Below, piece by piece: positions 25,583 to 34,376 of a stretch of 36,023 nt of DNA. Location of the stretch: assembly GCA_026989655.1 (NCBI GenBank), contig JALSIX010000001.1, positions 1 to 36,023 of the forward strand, written 5' to 3'. A program made the translations under genes and the position numbers. The stretch comes from Caldilineaceae bacterium. Lineage in GTDB: Bacteria; Chloroflexota; Anaerolineae; Caldilineales; Caldilineaceae. Each line of letters starts with the position of its first letter. The first letter of the stretch is position 1. The notes below the pieces were generated by a model. The model saw nothing but the letters and a program-made list of their open reading frames with translations. It ran no database searches and was not told the origin of the DNA.

Positions 25583-26500
25583 ATGAGCCAGCAGAACGGG
25601 AGTGAACACAACGGTCAAGCCCGGCAGGGGACCTTTGCCGTCAAGGCCGGCCTGGCCCAGATGCTCAAGGGCGGCGTGATCATGGACGTGGTGACGCCAG
25701 AGCAGGCCCGCATCGCGGAGGAGGCCGGTGCGTGCGCGGTGATGGCCCTGGAACGGGTCCCGGCGGACATCCGCAGCCAGGGCGGGGTGGCCCGCATGAG
25801 CGATCCCCGGCTCATCAAGGAGATCATGGCCGCGGTGACCATCCCGGTCATGGCCAAGGTGCGCATCGGCCACTTCGTGGAGGCCCAGATCCTGGAGGCC
25901 ATCGGCGTGGACTACATCGACGAGAGCGAGGTGTTGACCCCGGCGGACGAGGCCCACCACATCCACAAACACAAGTTCCGGGTGCCCTTTGTCTGCGGGG
26001 CCCGAGACCTGGGCGAGGCGCTGCGCCGGATCGCGGAAGGGGCGGCCATGATCCGCACCAAGGGAGAGGCCGGCACAGGCAACGTGGTGGAGGCCGTGCG
26101 CCACGCCCGGGCCGTCATGGGGGCCATCCGGCGGCTCCAGACCATGGACGAGGACGAGATGTTCGCCTACGCCAAGGAGATCCAGGCGCCCTACGACCTG
26201 GTCCAGCAGACCGCGGAGCTGGGCCGGCTGCCGGTGGTGAACTTCGCGGCCGGTGGCATCGCCACCCCCGCGGACGCGGCCCTGATGATGCAGCTCGGGG
26301 TGGACGGGGTCTTCGTGGGCTCCGGGATCTTCAAGAGCAGCGACCCGGCCCGGCGGGCCAAGGCCATCGTCCAGGCGGTCACCCACTACAACGATCCCCA
26401 GATCCTGGCCGAGATCAGCGAGGACCTGGGCGAGCCCATGGTGGGCATCAACCTGGACACCCTCCGGGAGGAGGAGAAGATGGCCCACCGGGGATGGTGA
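25583..26500 (+). CDS. pdxS: Pyridoxal 5'-phosphate synthase, PdxS (lyase) subunit
   Basis: This 305-residue (beta/alpha)8 enzyme condenses ribose 5-phosphate, glyceraldehyde 3-phosphate and ammonia into pyridoxal phosphate. The active-site Lys that binds the pentose is in [10 protein letters not shown] (K92, equivalent to K81 of B. subtilis). VIMDVV holds the conserved Asp (D35), and [11 protein letters not shown] and [11 protein letters not shown] are family signatures. AAGGAGG at 25570-25576 fixes the ATG at 25583 over an in-frame ATG at 25523. PdxT follows 29 bases later and supplies ammonia; twelve PdxS and twelve PdxT subunits normally assemble together. Confidence 0.97.
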   Translation: MSQQNGSEHNGQARQGTFAVKAGLAQMLKGGVIMDVVTPEQARIAEEAGACAVMALERVPADIRSQGGVARMSDPRLIKEIMAAVTIPVMAKVRIGHFVEAQILEAIGVDYIDESEVLTPADEAHHIHKHKFRVPFVCGARDLGEALRRIAEGAAMIRTKGEAGTGNVVEAVRHARAVMGAIRRLQTMDEDEMFAYAKEIQAPYDLVQQTAELGRLPVVNFAAGGIATPADAALMMQLGVDGVFVGSGIFKSSDPARRAKAIVQAVTHYNDPQILAEISEDLGEPMVGINLDTLREEEKMAHRGW

Positions 26501-26529
26501 ACCGTGATCCCGGAGCGGGGAGACGTGCC

Positions 26530-27150
26530 ATGAACCCCATCGGCGTGCTGGCCCTCCAGGGGGCGTTTCGCGAGCACATCCACATGTTGGAACGGCTGGG
26601 CGTGCCGGCCCAGGAGGTGCGCAAACCCGGACATCTGGAGGGGCTGGCAGGTCTGATCATCCCCGGCGGCGAGAGCACCACCATGGGCATCGTCGCGGAA
26701 CGTTGGGGCCTGGTCACCCCGCTGCGGCGTTGGGTCCGAGAAGGGCGTCCCACCTGGGGGACCTGTGCCGGGATGATCCTGCTGGCCCAACAGGTGGCCG
26801 GCCAGAAGGAGGGGGGGCAGCCGGTCATCGGGGGGCTGGACATCGCGGTGAACCGGAACTACTTCGGCCGCCAGGTGGACAGCTTCGAGGCCGATCTGTC
26901 GGTGCCCGAGCTGGGCGCCCCCCCCGTCCGGGCCGTCTTCATCCGGGCGCCCGCGGTGACGGCCGTGGGCCCAGGGGTGGAGGTGCTGGCCACCCTGCCG
27001 GGGCAGGAGGGCCGCCCGGTGATCGTGGCCGTACGCCAGGGGGCCATCCTGGCCACCGCCTTCCATCCCGAGCTCACGGACGACCTCCGCTGGCACCGGC
27101 TCTTCCTGCAGATGGTCCAGGAGGCCCGTCCCCAGGTCCCTGCGGAGTGA
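26530..27150 (+). CDS. pdxT: Pyridoxal 5'-phosphate synthase, PdxT glutaminase subunit
   Basis: This 206-residue class I glutamine amidotransferase releases ammonia from glutamine and channels it to PdxS. The nucleophile Cys is in [10 protein letters not shown] (C79). The oxyanion-loop motif is [10 protein letters not shown] (44-52), and the His-Glu of the triad is in [10 protein letters not shown] near residue 180. Length is typical. It sits directly behind pdxS with a 29-base gap, so the two are surely co-transcribed. Confidence 0.97.
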   Translation: MNPIGVLALQGAFREHIHMLERLGVPAQEVRKPGHLEGLAGLIIPGGESTTMGIVAERWGLVTPLRRWVREGRPTWGTCAGMILLAQQVAGQKEGGQPVIGGLDIAVNRNYFGRQVDSFEADLSVPELGAPPVRAVFIRAPAVTAVGPGVEVLATLPGQEGRPVIVAVRQGAILATAFHPELTDDLRWHRLFLQMVQEARPQVPAE

Positions 27151-27182
27151 GCGTGGAACCTGGACTGGGCCCAGATCGACTT

Positions 27183-27220
27183 GGGGGCACCCGGAAGGTC
27201 CAGGTGCCCCCGCTGTCTTT
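27183..27220 (+). terminator. Terminator after pdxT
   Basis: GGGGGCACC (27183-27191) pairs with GGTGCCCCC (27203-27211) around an 11-base loop, followed by GCTGTCTTTCT. The 9-bp GC stem is strong but the T-tract is modest. It lies between convergent genes and may act both ways. Confidence 0.65.
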
Positions 27221-27273
27221 CTCCAGGGCCGCTGTGGCCCGGGCTCCATGGGAGGGCCCTGGTCCCGGGTGTT

Positions 27274-28041
27274 TCAGCTCGTGGACACCACCGGCTCCCA
27301 GCCGCTATCCTCGCCGGGGCCGGCCTGCGGGGGCTCGCCGGGGGCCGAGCCCACCACCGGGCCCGTCCGGGCCAACTGGCCGTAGAGGTGGAACTGGATG
27401 TAGGTGGTCACCAGGGTGCTCAGGGGAACGGTGACCACCAGGCCGATGAGGCACAACAGCAGGCCCACCAGCAGGCCCACGAACGACACCACGAAGGAGG
27501 CGATGAGGACCGCGAGGACGGCCACCACCACCTGGCCCAGGTGCGCGACGGACCACGACCAGATGGCCCCCACGGCCAGACCGTCCCCGATCCGCTCCCG
27601 CTCGGCAAAGGCAATGGTGTAGCCGGGAGCGAGAAAGGCCACGAAGAGGGAATAGAGGAAGAGCAGACAGGCTCCACACAGGAACAGGAGGGTTCCAAGG
27701 AACTGGGCCGCCTGGCCGGCCTCCGCCATCGCGCTCCCCACGAAGACCGGCACCATGAGCAGCCAGACCGGCAGGGTCCACACCAGCCCCACCACCATGA
27801 GCTTGAACCCCCGGACCAGGTCGTCGCCCCACTGATCCCATTCTGGGAGGACCGGCTGCACGTCGTCGCGGACGTTGCGCATCAGGCGCACGCCGTAGCC
27901 CAGGACGATGAAGAACCCCACGAGGCCCACCAGGATCACGCTGAGCAGCATGCTGATCAGGATCACCGCGGTGCCGATGGCGGTCTTCTCCACCCAACGT
28001 TCGTCCTCGGTGAAGAAAGTGAGCGCACGACCGATGTCCAT
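27274..28041 (-). CDS. DUF4013-like polytopic membrane protein
   Basis: This 255-residue protein has several long hydrophobic segments (about residues 22-50, 82-105, 115-145, 165-215) and a short soluble C-terminal tail. The N-terminal MDIGRALTFFTEDERWVEK and the central GYGVRLMRNVRDD with LPEWDQWGDDLVRGFK resemble DUF4013 proteins. The short loop PEWDDW-like motif after the first membrane pair is the family hallmark. Function is unknown. AAGGAGG lies 8 bases upstream of the ATG at 28041. It appears monocistronic, with its own promoter within the end of gatB. Confidence 0.75.
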   Translation of the reverse strand: MDIGRALTFFTEDERWVEKTAIGTAVILISMLLSVILVGLVGFFIVLGYGVRLMRNVRDDVQPVLPEWDQWGDDLVRGFKLMVVGLVWTLPVWLLMVPVFVGSAMAEAGQAAQFLGTLLFLCGACLLFLYSLFVAFLAPGYTIAFAERERIGDGLAVGAIWSWSVAHLGQVVVAVLAVLIASFVVSFVGLLVGLLLCLIGLVVTVPLSTLVTTYIQFHLYGQLARTGPVVGSAPGEPPQAGPGEDSGWEPVVSTS

Positions 28042-28106
28042 ACCGGAATCCTCCTTGTGTGAGATGTCCGAACCGGGCCCGGGTCTGCCGCGCCGGTGCC
28101 AGGCCC

Positions 28107-28134
28107 ATTGTAACACAACGCCCTAGCCGGTCAG
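28107..28134 (-). promoter_or_regulatory. Promoter of the DUF4013-like gene
   Basis: On the minus strand CTGACC (28134-28129) and TACAAT (28112-28107) are separated by 16 bases. The -35 box lies inside the last codons of gatB. Confidence 0.5.
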
Positions 28135-29637
28135 CTTTTCAACCAGACGGCGACGCAGGGTCTGGGGGTCGGCCTGCCCCCGAGTGGCCCGCATCACCTG
28201 GCCCATGAAGAAGCCCAAGAGCTTCTCCTCGCCGGCCCGATATCGGACCACCTCCTCGGGGTGGCGGGCCAGGACCTCCTGGATGGCCCTGTCGATGACG
28301 TCCGTATCCTGGACCAGGGCCAGGCCCTCTCGCTCCACGATGGCTTGGGGCGCGTCGCCCGTGGCGTACATGGCCTCCAGGACCTTCTTGGCCGTGTTCA
28401 GGTTGATGACCTTCTCGTCCACCAGGCGCAACAGAGCGGCCAACTGCTCCGGCCGGATCTTGGTCTCCGCGATCTGGCGGAGGTCCTGGCCCGTTCCCTC
28501 CGCGTAGAGCAGCCGGAAGAGCTCACCGGTGATCCAGTGGGCGACCCGCTGGGGCCGCCCCTCCTGGGTGCCGTAGGCCGCGACCGCGGCCTCGAAGAAC
28601 TCGGCCACCTGACGCTCCTCCGTCAGGGTCCGGGCATCCACGGCCCGGATCCCCCACTCGGCCTGGTAACGGCGGCGTTTGGCATCGGGCAGCTCGGGCA
28701 GGGTGGCGGCCACCGCGTCCACCCACTCCCGGCGCACCTCCAGGGGGGGCAGGTCTGGATCCGGAAAGTACCGGTAGTCCTCGCTGGTCTCCTTGGTCCG
28801 CTGGAGAACCGTCCGCTGACGGGCCTCGTCCCAGCCCATGTTGACCTGTTCCACCGCGCCGCCGGCCTCCAGGATCTGGATCTGGCGGGCGGCCTCGTAG
28901 GCGATGGCGTTCCGGACCGCGCGGAAGCTGTTCAGGTTCTTCACCTCCACCTTGGTGCCGAACTCGCCCCGGGCGGCCTGTTCCCAGGTGCGGACGCTGA
29001 TGTTGGGCTCGCAGCGCAGGGCCCCCTTCTCCATGTCGCCGCTGTTCACCTCCAGGTAGCGCAGGAGGGTGCGCAGCTTGGTGAGGAAGGCGTAGGCCTC
29101 GTCCGGACTGTGGATGTCCGCCTCGGTGACGATCTCCAACAGGGGCACGCCGGCCCGGTTCAGGTCCACCAGGGTGTGGCCGTCCACGTGGAGGTTCTTG
29201 CCCGTGTCCTCCTCCAGGTGGGCCCGGTGGATGCGGATGCGCTTGGATTCGCCGGTGTCCAGCTCGATCTCCACCCAGCCATCCCGGCACAGGGGATACT
29301 CGTACTGGGAGATCTGGTAGCCCTTGGGCAGGTCCGGGTAGTGGTAGTTCTTCCGGGCGAAGACGGCCAGGGGCTGGATCTGGCAGTTCAGGGCCAGCCC
29401 GGTCTTGATGGTGGCCTCCACCGCGGCCCGATTGGCCACGGGCAGGGCCCCAGGCATGCCCAGACACACGGGACAGGTGTGGGTGTTGGGGGGGGCTCCC
29501 TGGTAGTCCGCGGGGCAACCGCAGAACATCTTGGACTGGGTGAGCAGCTGGGCATGGACCTCCATGCCCACCACCACCTGGTATCTATGGCGATACGCCT
29601 CCAGCACGGCTGCCGGATCCCGGATCCGGTCGGTCAT
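28123..29637 (-). CDS. gatB: Aspartyl/glutamyl-tRNA amidotransferase subunit B
   Basis: This 504-residue protein is the kinase-like subunit of GatCAB, which converts Glu-tRNA(Gln) and/or Asp-tRNA(Asn) to the amide forms. The N-terminal [19 protein letters not shown] begins the catalytic cradle. The zinc site is CGCP with CPVC about 18 residues on. [13 protein letters not shown] and [12 protein letters not shown] are conserved catalytic-domain motifs. The C-terminal helical and tail (YqeY-like) domains end the protein. The start at 29637 has a weak GGGGGA upstream; the open frame extends 24 residues further without family similarity. It lies 68 bases after thrS on the same strand. gatA and gatC are not in the window. 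Confidence 0.95.
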   Translation of the reverse strand: MTDRIRDPAAVLEAYRHRYQVVVGMEVHAQLLTQSKMFCGCPADYQGAPPNTHTCPVCLGMPGALPVANRAAVEATIKTGLALNCQIQPLAVFARKNYHYPDLPKGYQISQYEYPLCRDGWVEIELDTGESKRIRIHRAHLEEDTGKNLHVDGHTLVDLNRAGVPLLEIVTEADIHSPDEAYAFLTKLRTLLRYLEVNSGDMEKGALRCEPNISVRTWEQAARGEFGTKVEVKNLNSFRAVRNAIAYEAARQIQILEAGGAVEQVNMGWDEARQRTVLQRTKETSEDYRYFPDPDLPPLEVRREWVDAVAATLPELPDAKRRRYQAEWGIRAVDARTLTEERQVAEFFEAAVAAYGTQEGRPQRVAHWITGELFRLLYAEGTGQDLRQIAETKIRPEQLAALLRLVDEKVINLNTAKKVLEAMYATGDAPQAIVEREGLALVQDTDVIDRAIQEVLARHPEEVVRYRAGEEKLLGFFMGQVMRATRGQADPQTLRRRLVEKLTG

Positions 29638-29705
29638 GGCATCCCCCGTGGTCGTCGTGTCGCGGCCAGGGAAGGGACAGGGGCTCCAGGCCCCCGGCCC
29701 CACCC

Positions 29706-31532
29706 TCACAGCTCGGCAGAACGGGTCGCTATACGCTGGGTGACCAGGGCCACGAAGGCCTCCAACGACATATCATTTTGCCGCGAGCCGTCCCGTTTGC
29801 GCAAGGCCACGGTGTGGTTCGCCTGCTCCCGGTCTCCCACCACCAGCATGTAGGGCACCTTCATGAGCTGGGCCTGCCGGATCTTGTAGTTCATGCGCTC
29901 CGGGCCCAGGTCCACCTGGACCCGGACCCCCGCGTCCACCAGGCGGCGGTGGACCCGGACCGCGTACTCCTGATGGGCGTCGGTGATGGGGATCACCCGA
30001 ACCTGCTCCGGCGCGAGCCAGACCGGGAAGTTCCCCGCGTAGTGCTCGATGAGGAAGCCGATGAGCCGTTCGTGGGTGCTCAGGGGCGCCCGGTGGATGC
30101 ACAGGGGCGTCTCCTCCTGGCCCTGACGGTTGATGAACTTCAGGTGGAAGCGCTCGGGCACCGCGAAGTCCACCTGGTTGGTGGCCAGGGTGAACTCCCG
30201 GCCGATGGCGCTCCAGATCTGGACGTCGATCTTGGGGCCGTAGAACGCGGCCTCGTCCGGCACCTCCACGAACTCCACGCCGCCATGCTCCAGGGCCCGG
30301 CGCACCATCTCCTCGGTCTTCTGCCATAGCCGGGGATTGTCCACGTATTTCTTGCCCAGCTTCCGGGGGTGGTGGGTGCTCAGCCGCATGACGTAGCGGT
30401 CGATGCCGAACAGCTCGAAGTAGAACTTGTACAGGTCCACCACCGCGAGGAACTCCTCCTCGAACTGCTCCTCGGAGCAGTAGATGTGGGCGTCGTTCAT
30501 CTGCAGGGAGCGGACCCGCATGAGGCCGAAGAGCTCACCGCTCTTCTCGTAGCGGTAACAGGTGCCGTACTCTGCCAGCCGCAGGGGCAGATCCCGGTAG
30601 GAACGGGTCTTGGACGCGAAGATCTTGTGGTGGAAGGGGCAGTTCATGGGCTTGACGTAGTAGCGCACCCCCTCCATCTCCATGGGCGGGAACATGCTCT
30701 CCGCGTAGTAGGGCAGGTGGCCGCTGCGGATGAACAGGTCCTCCTTGGTGACGTGGGGGGTGCGGACCCGAAGGTAGCCCCGCCGGTCCTCCTGCTCCTT
30801 GGCCAGCTTCTCCAGCTCCTCCACCAGGATGGCCCCCCGGGGCAGCCAGAGCGGAAGGCCGGGGCCCACCTCCTCGTCGAAGGTGAAGAGCTCCAGCTCC
30901 CGGCCCAGCTTCCGGTGGTCCCGCTTTCGAGCCTCCTCGAGCTGGCGCAGGTACTCCTTCAGCTCCTTCCGGGTCCGCCAGGCCGTGCCGTAGATCCGCT
31001 GGAGCATGGGCCGGCTCTCGTCGCCCCGCCAATAGGCCCCGGCCACGCTCAGGAGCTTGAACGCGTCCGGGGGGATCTGGCCCGTATGCTCCACATGGGG
31101 CCCGCGACAGAGGTCCTCGAAGCCGTCGTGGCGGTAGGTGCTGATGACCGGTCTCTCCTCGGCCTCGTTGCCCCACTCGTCCACCTCCCCCTTCTCCAGC
31201 CCCTCGATGAGCTCCAGCTTGTAGGGCTGGTCCTTGAAGAGGGCCCGGGCCTCCTCCGGGCTCACCTCCCGGTAGACGAAGGGGTGCTTCTCCGCGATGA
31301 TCTGGCGCATGCGCTTCTCGATCTTCTCCAGGTCCTCCGGGGTGAACGTACGAGGGCGTCCCTCCGCATCCACCCCCAGGTCGAAGTCGTAGTAGAACCC
31401 CGTGTCGATGGGGGGCCCGATGCCCAGCTTGGCCTCCGGATACAGCTCCAGCACGGCCTGGGCCAGGACATGGGCCAGGCTGTGGCGGATCCTGTAGAGA
31501 TCGTCCTTTTCCACTTCCCGGTACTTCGCCAT
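29706..31532 (-). CDS. thrS: Threonyl-tRNA synthetase without the TGS domain
   Basis: This class II synthetase of 608 residues charges tRNA-Thr. It begins at the editing (N2) domain: [19 protein letters not shown] gives the HxxxH editing motif, with its Cys partner in [12 protein letters not shown]. The catalytic core has the zinc ligands in [10 protein letters not shown] and, further on, the His of the THER/THHP region. Motif 2 is in [20 protein letters not shown]. The anticodon-binding domain starts near [12 protein letters not shown]. The N-terminal TGS (N1) domain, about 60 residues in E. coli ThrRS (642 residues), is absent; the ATG at 31532 has GGGAGG just upstream, so this is not a start error. 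It follows the M20 peptidase gene by 68 bases. Confidence 0.96.
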   Translation of the reverse strand: MAKYREVEKDDLYRIRHSLAHVLAQAVLELYPEAKLGIGPPIDTGFYYDFDLGVDAEGRPRTFTPEDLEKIEKRMRQIIAEKHPFVYREVSPEEARALFKDQPYKLELIEGLEKGEVDEWGNEAEERPVISTYRHDGFEDLCRGPHVEHTGQIPPDAFKLLSVAGAYWRGDESRPMLQRIYGTAWRTRKELKEYLRQLEEARKRDHRKLGRELELFTFDEEVGPGLPLWLPRGAILVEELEKLAKEQEDRRGYLRVRTPHVTKEDLFIRSGHLPYYAESMFPPMEMEGVRYYVKPMNCPFHHKIFASKTRSYRDLPLRLAEYGTCYRYEKSGELFGLMRVRSLQMNDAHIYCSEEQFEEEFLAVVDLYKFYFELFGIDRYVMRLSTHHPRKLGKKYVDNPRLWQKTEEMVRRALEHGGVEFVEVPDEAAFYGPKIDVQIWSAIGREFTLATNQVDFAVPERFHLKFINRQGQEETPLCIHRAPLSTHERLIGFLIEHYAGNFPVWLAPEQVRVIPITDAHQEYAVRVHRRLVDAGVRVQVDLGPERMNYKIRQAQLMKVPYMLVVGDREQANHTVALRKRDGSRQNDMSLEAFVALVTQRIATRSAEL

Positions 31533-31600
31533 GATCTCCCTCCCCAGATCCCAACACTTCGGATTCCGGATACGCCTGCACGCGCACTCCCACGCGGGTT

Positions 31601-32818
31601 TCAGCCCCCGTTCCCCGGCCCTCCCAGCCAGTGGGCAGCCCACCAGGTCAGGCAGAGGAGCTGCCGCATCCCCTGGACCAGGGGGCCGAGCGCGATCCAC
31701 TCGCTCAGGCGGTGTGCATCGCCCCCCTCCGTGAGCCCGATGCACACCGCGGGGATGCCCCGGCTCAGGGGCACATTGGCATCCGTGCTGCTGATGCGAA
31801 AGTCCCGTCGCTCCCGGACCCGGAGACGGGCCAACACCGCGGACGCGGCCTGGACCAAGGGGTGGTCCTCGGGGATGCCCCCGGCCGGACGATGGCCGAT
31901 CTGGACCATGTGGACGGTGACCTGGGTGTGGAGCCGCCGGTGTTCGCTCCGGTGCCGTTCCACCATCCGGCGGACCTGTTCATCCAGCCAGGCCAGGGTC
32001 TCCGGGGCCTCGCTGCGGAGATCCAGCTCCAGCTCCGCATGGTCGGCGATGGTGTTCACCGAGCGCCCTCCCTGGATGCGGCCGATGTTGAAGCTGGTCC
32101 GGGGCTTCCGGGGCACCTGCAGGTGCGCGATCTCCGCGGCCAGGGCGACCAGGGCATGGACCGCGCTGGCCACGCCGAAATCGCCCCAACTGTGCCCCCC
32201 CGGGGCCTGGACCGCGATCCGGTAACGGCGGACCCCCAGACCTCGATGGACCACTCGCCCCAGCCCCATGCCCTCCAGCACGATGGCCGCGCCCAGCCCC
32301 GGAGCCCGGCCGTGGAGGCGGTCCACCGCGGCCCGCATCCCCTTCAGATCGCCCAGGCCCTCCTCGTTGCTGTTGGCCACCAGCCACACGTCCACCGGCG
32401 GTGTGGGAAGCCGGACCAGGCTCTCGGCCAGGGTGACCAGGCCAGCGACCCCCACGGAGTTGTCCCCGATCCCCGGGCCCGAGAGCCGATCCCGTTCCGG
32501 CTCTCGGCGCAGGGCCAGGTCCGTGCCCGGAGGGAAGACCGTGTCCATGTGGGCGCTGACCAACAGACCTGGGCCCGGGCGCCGCCCGGGAACCCGGGCG
32601 TAGACGTTGAGGAGCGCGTCCCGCTCCACCCGCTCCAGCCCCAGCTCGCGGAAGGCCGCCTCCACCCAGGCCGCACGCGCGCCCTCCTGCCCGGTGGGCG
32701 CGGGGATCTGTTGGACCGCGACCGCTCGCTCCACCAGGCTCTCCTGCTCCTGCGCGTATCGCTCCATCTCGGCCTGAAGAGGCCCCAGAGGAGCCAGGCC
32801 CTCCAATGTCCTGTCCAT
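31601..32818 (-). CDS. M20-family metallopeptidase
   Basis: This 405-residue zinc peptidase/deacylase is of the ArgE/DapE/CPG2/PepT class. Metal ligands are visible in order: SAHMDTVF (His and catalytic Asp), GIGDNSVG (bridging Asp), NSNEEGLGD (general-base Glu and ligand Glu), and GGDAHRLSEW near the C-terminus (ligand His). The dimerisation-domain His is in QAPGGHSWGDFG. It probably cleaves a dipeptide, tripeptide or N-acyl amino acid in the cytoplasm; no signal peptide is present. GAGGT seven bases before the ATG at 32818 fixes the start; an in-frame ATG at 32836 lies just upstream. The T-box terminator ends 23 bases before this start, making it the first gene of the T-box unit. Confidence 0.9.
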   Translation of the reverse strand: MDRTLEGLAPLGPLQAEMERYAQEQESLVERAVAVQQIPAPTGQEGARAAWVEAAFRELGLERVERDALLNVYARVPGRRPGPGLLVSAHMDTVFPPGTDLALRREPERDRLSGPGIGDNSVGVAGLVTLAESLVRLPTPPVDVWLVANSNEEGLGDLKGMRAAVDRLHGRAPGLGAAIVLEGMGLGRVVHRGLGVRRYRIAVQAPGGHSWGDFGVASAVHALVALAAEIAHLQVPRKPRTSFNIGRIQGGRSVNTIADHAELELDLRSEAPETLAWLDEQVRRMVERHRSEHRRLHTQVTVHMVQIGHRPAGGIPEDHPLVQAASAVLARLRVRERRDFRISSTDANVPLSRGIPAVCIGLTEGGDAHRLSEWIALGPLVQGMRQLLCLTWWAAHWLGGPGNGG

Positions 32819-32840
32819 GTCCCGGACCTCACCCATCCAC

Positions 32841-32872
32841 AAAAAACACCCCGCCCAATGGGACGAGGTGTT
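32841..32872 (-). terminator. T-box leader terminator
   Basis: On the minus strand AACACC(T)CG(T)CCC pairs with GGGCGGGGTGTT through two G.U pairs around ATT, followed by six T (32846-32841). It lies just after the T-box sequence, so it is the switchable terminator. Confidence 0.88.
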
Positions 32873-33125
32873 CACCCGCGGTTCCACCCATCTTGCCCAG
32901 GCAGGCCGGAGAAGGCGGCCTCCTGGACCACTCGACGGCCGATAACGGGGCCGGCCGGACCGATTTACTGGGACCGATACAGGCCCGTTCCACCGGTCGC
33001 TCCCAGGGGGTATTCCGGAGGATACAGCACGGCGACTTCCAGCCACGATCGCCGCTCTCTGGGCTGCACCGAGCTCCGTACTCGTCCTGGTCGACGCGTT
33101 CCACCCGCCTCGGTTGTGTCGGCGC
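32873..33125 (-). promoter_or_regulatory. T-box riboswitch, probably threonine-specific
   Basis: The minus strand carries the canonical T-box GGGTGGAACCGCG (32889-32877) directly before a terminator. Upstream, AGAGAG (33060-33055) followed by GGCGA..TCGCC around CGTGGCTGGAAG matches the stem I GA motif and distal loop. The specifier region reads GGAATACCCCCTGGGAGC (about 33016-32999). ACC (Thr) at 33011-33009 is preferred over the overlapping TAC (Tyr). The acceptor-binding TGGA predicts a tRNA with discriminator U, fitting tRNA-Thr better than tRNA-Tyr (A). thrS is the second gene downstream. No clear promoter was found; transcription may begin near 33125 or read through from tRNA-Val. Confidence 0.88.
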
Positions 33126-33131
33126 GCCCTT

Positions 33132-33161
33132 GAAAAGAATGCCCTCTCCGGTGGAGAGGGC
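33132..33161 (-). terminator. Terminator of tRNA-Val
   Basis: On the minus strand GCCCTCTCC and GGAGAGGGC (33161-33141) form a perfect 9-bp stem with a 3-base loop, followed by ATTCTTTT. It separates tRNA-Val from the T-box leader. Confidence 0.85.
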
Positions 33162-33205
33162 AGACACGGAGGCTGAGGAGGGCTGCGCACGGAGGTCGAT
33201 TCAGG

Positions 33206-33279
<74 letters not shown>

Positions 33280-33290
33280 ACTCTGACCCC

Positions 33291-33320
33291 AGTATAGCAC
33301 GACCATCCCCCTCCTGGCAA
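33291..33320 (-). promoter_or_regulatory. Promoter of tRNA-Val
   Basis: Minus-strand TTGCCA (33320-33315) and TATACT (33296-33291) are separated by 18 bases, with the -10 box about 12 bases before the tRNA 5' end. Confidence 0.75.
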
Positions 33321-33372
33321 ATCGGACGGGAAAAGAGCATGCACCGCCGTGGGGCCCAGAACTGCCCAGCCC

Positions 33373-33484
33373 CAGTAATTCACGATTTTAGCCAAACGGA
33401 GGAGTGAGCATCCTCCGATGCGGCATCGCCCTCTGGAATCGGCATCCTCAGATGCCGACTCCGCTACGAATTCGTGAACTGCTG
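33373..33484. repeat. Second palindromic repeat pair (MITE/REP-like)
   Basis: The left end CAGTAATTCACGATTTTAGC (from 33373) and the reverse complement of the right end, CAGCAGTTCACGAATTCGTA (from about 33484), are similar inverted ends. Inside, the right arm on the minus strand starts GTAG (33467-33464) and forms GGAGTCGGCATC-TGAG-GATGCCGATTCC. The left arm has CGGAGGA/TCCTCCG (33397-33417) and GCATC-CTCC-GATGC (33408-33421). The layout is an inverted pair of GTAG-headed hairpins like one unit of the 3888-4735 array, with different sequence. The rest of 33297-33490 holds no gene. Confidence 0.65.
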
Positions 33485-33492
33485 AACCCCCT

Positions 33493-34365
33493 TCAGCGCC
33501 CAGGGGCCAAGGGCCCCGGCGACATCGCGGCGTGGACCTCCCGACGTCGACGCCGGGGATCCGCCGCGAACACCCCCAGGAAGACGGCGGTGGCCACCAG
33601 CACCATGGTCGGGCCAGAGGCCACATCCAGGTAGAAGCTGATGTAGAGCCCGACCACGTTGGAGGCCACGCCCAGGGCCGCAGCCACGGCCATCATGGAG
33701 GGAACCCGCCGCGCCAACAGGGACGCGGTGGAGGCAGGGGTCACCAACATGGCGATCATCAGGGCCAGCCCCACGGTCTGCAGCGAGGCCACGATGGTGA
33801 TGGCCAACATCACCAACAGCAGATAGCGAAGCCCCCGCACGGGCAGCCGCAGGACCACAGCCAGGATGGGATCGAAGGCCATGACCAGGAGCTCTTTGTA
33901 GAAGAGGACCACCAGGAGGAGTACCAGGATCCCCAGGACCACGATGAGCCGCAGGTCGTCGTCCGACACCCCCAACACGTTGCCGAAGAGGATGTGGGCC
34001 AGGTCGGTGGCGTAGCTCCGGACCGTGCTGAGAAGCGCCACCCCCAGGGCAAAGCTCCCGGCGAAGACAATGCCGATGGCCGTGTCCTCCCGGATCTCCT
34101 CGCGCTCGCTGATGACGCCAATGGCCACCGCGCTGGCCAGGCCGAAGAGGAGGGCTCCCAGCGCCAGGGGCCAGCCCACCAGGAAGGCCAGCACGATGCC
34201 GGGCAGAATGGCATGGGCCAGGGCATCGCCGAAGAAGGCCATGCCCTGGAGGACGAGAAAGGTGCCCAGGACCGGGCAGACGATGCCCACGGTCACCGCG
34301 GCCACCAGGGCCCGCACCATGAACGGAAAGCGGAGAGGGTCCAGAAGCCAGGCCAGGATCTCCAC
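33493..34365 (-). CDS. Metal ABC transporter permease (ZnuB/MntB/SitC family)
   Basis: This 290-residue protein has eight to nine membrane segments and belongs to the ABC-3 permease family, which imports zinc, manganese or iron. The N-terminal PFMVRALVAAVTVGIVCPVL and LVLQGMAFFGDALAHAILPG are family hallmarks, as is LVTPASTASLLARR in the second half. A GTG at 34365 is proposed as the start because WLLDPLRFPFMVRAL aligns with the usual N-terminus; the next ATG (34320) would cut into it. It begins 12 bases after the ATPase stop. The substrate-binding lipoprotein gene is not visible next to it. The metal cannot be told from sequence. Confidence 0.88.
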   Translation of the reverse strand: MEILAWLLDPLRFPFMVRALVAAVTVGIVCPVLGTFLVLQGMAFFGDALAHAILPGIVLAFLVGWPLALGALLFGLASAVAIGVISEREEIREDTAIGIVFAGSFALGVALLSTVRSYATDLAHILFGNVLGVSDDDLRLIVVLGILVLLLVVLFYKELLVMAFDPILAVVLRLPVRGLRYLLLVMLAITIVASLQTVGLALMIAMLVTPASTASLLARRVPSMMAVAAALGVASNVVGLYISFYLDVASGPTMVLVATAVFLGVFAADPRRRRREVHAAMSPGPLAPGR

Positions 34366-34376
34366 AGTCCCCGTCC

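Noticed and set aside
33095-33106. A complete second T-box riboswitch
   Set aside because: The motif lacks one base of the T-box core and is not followed by a terminator or preceded by stem I signatures; it lies at the start of the real leader.
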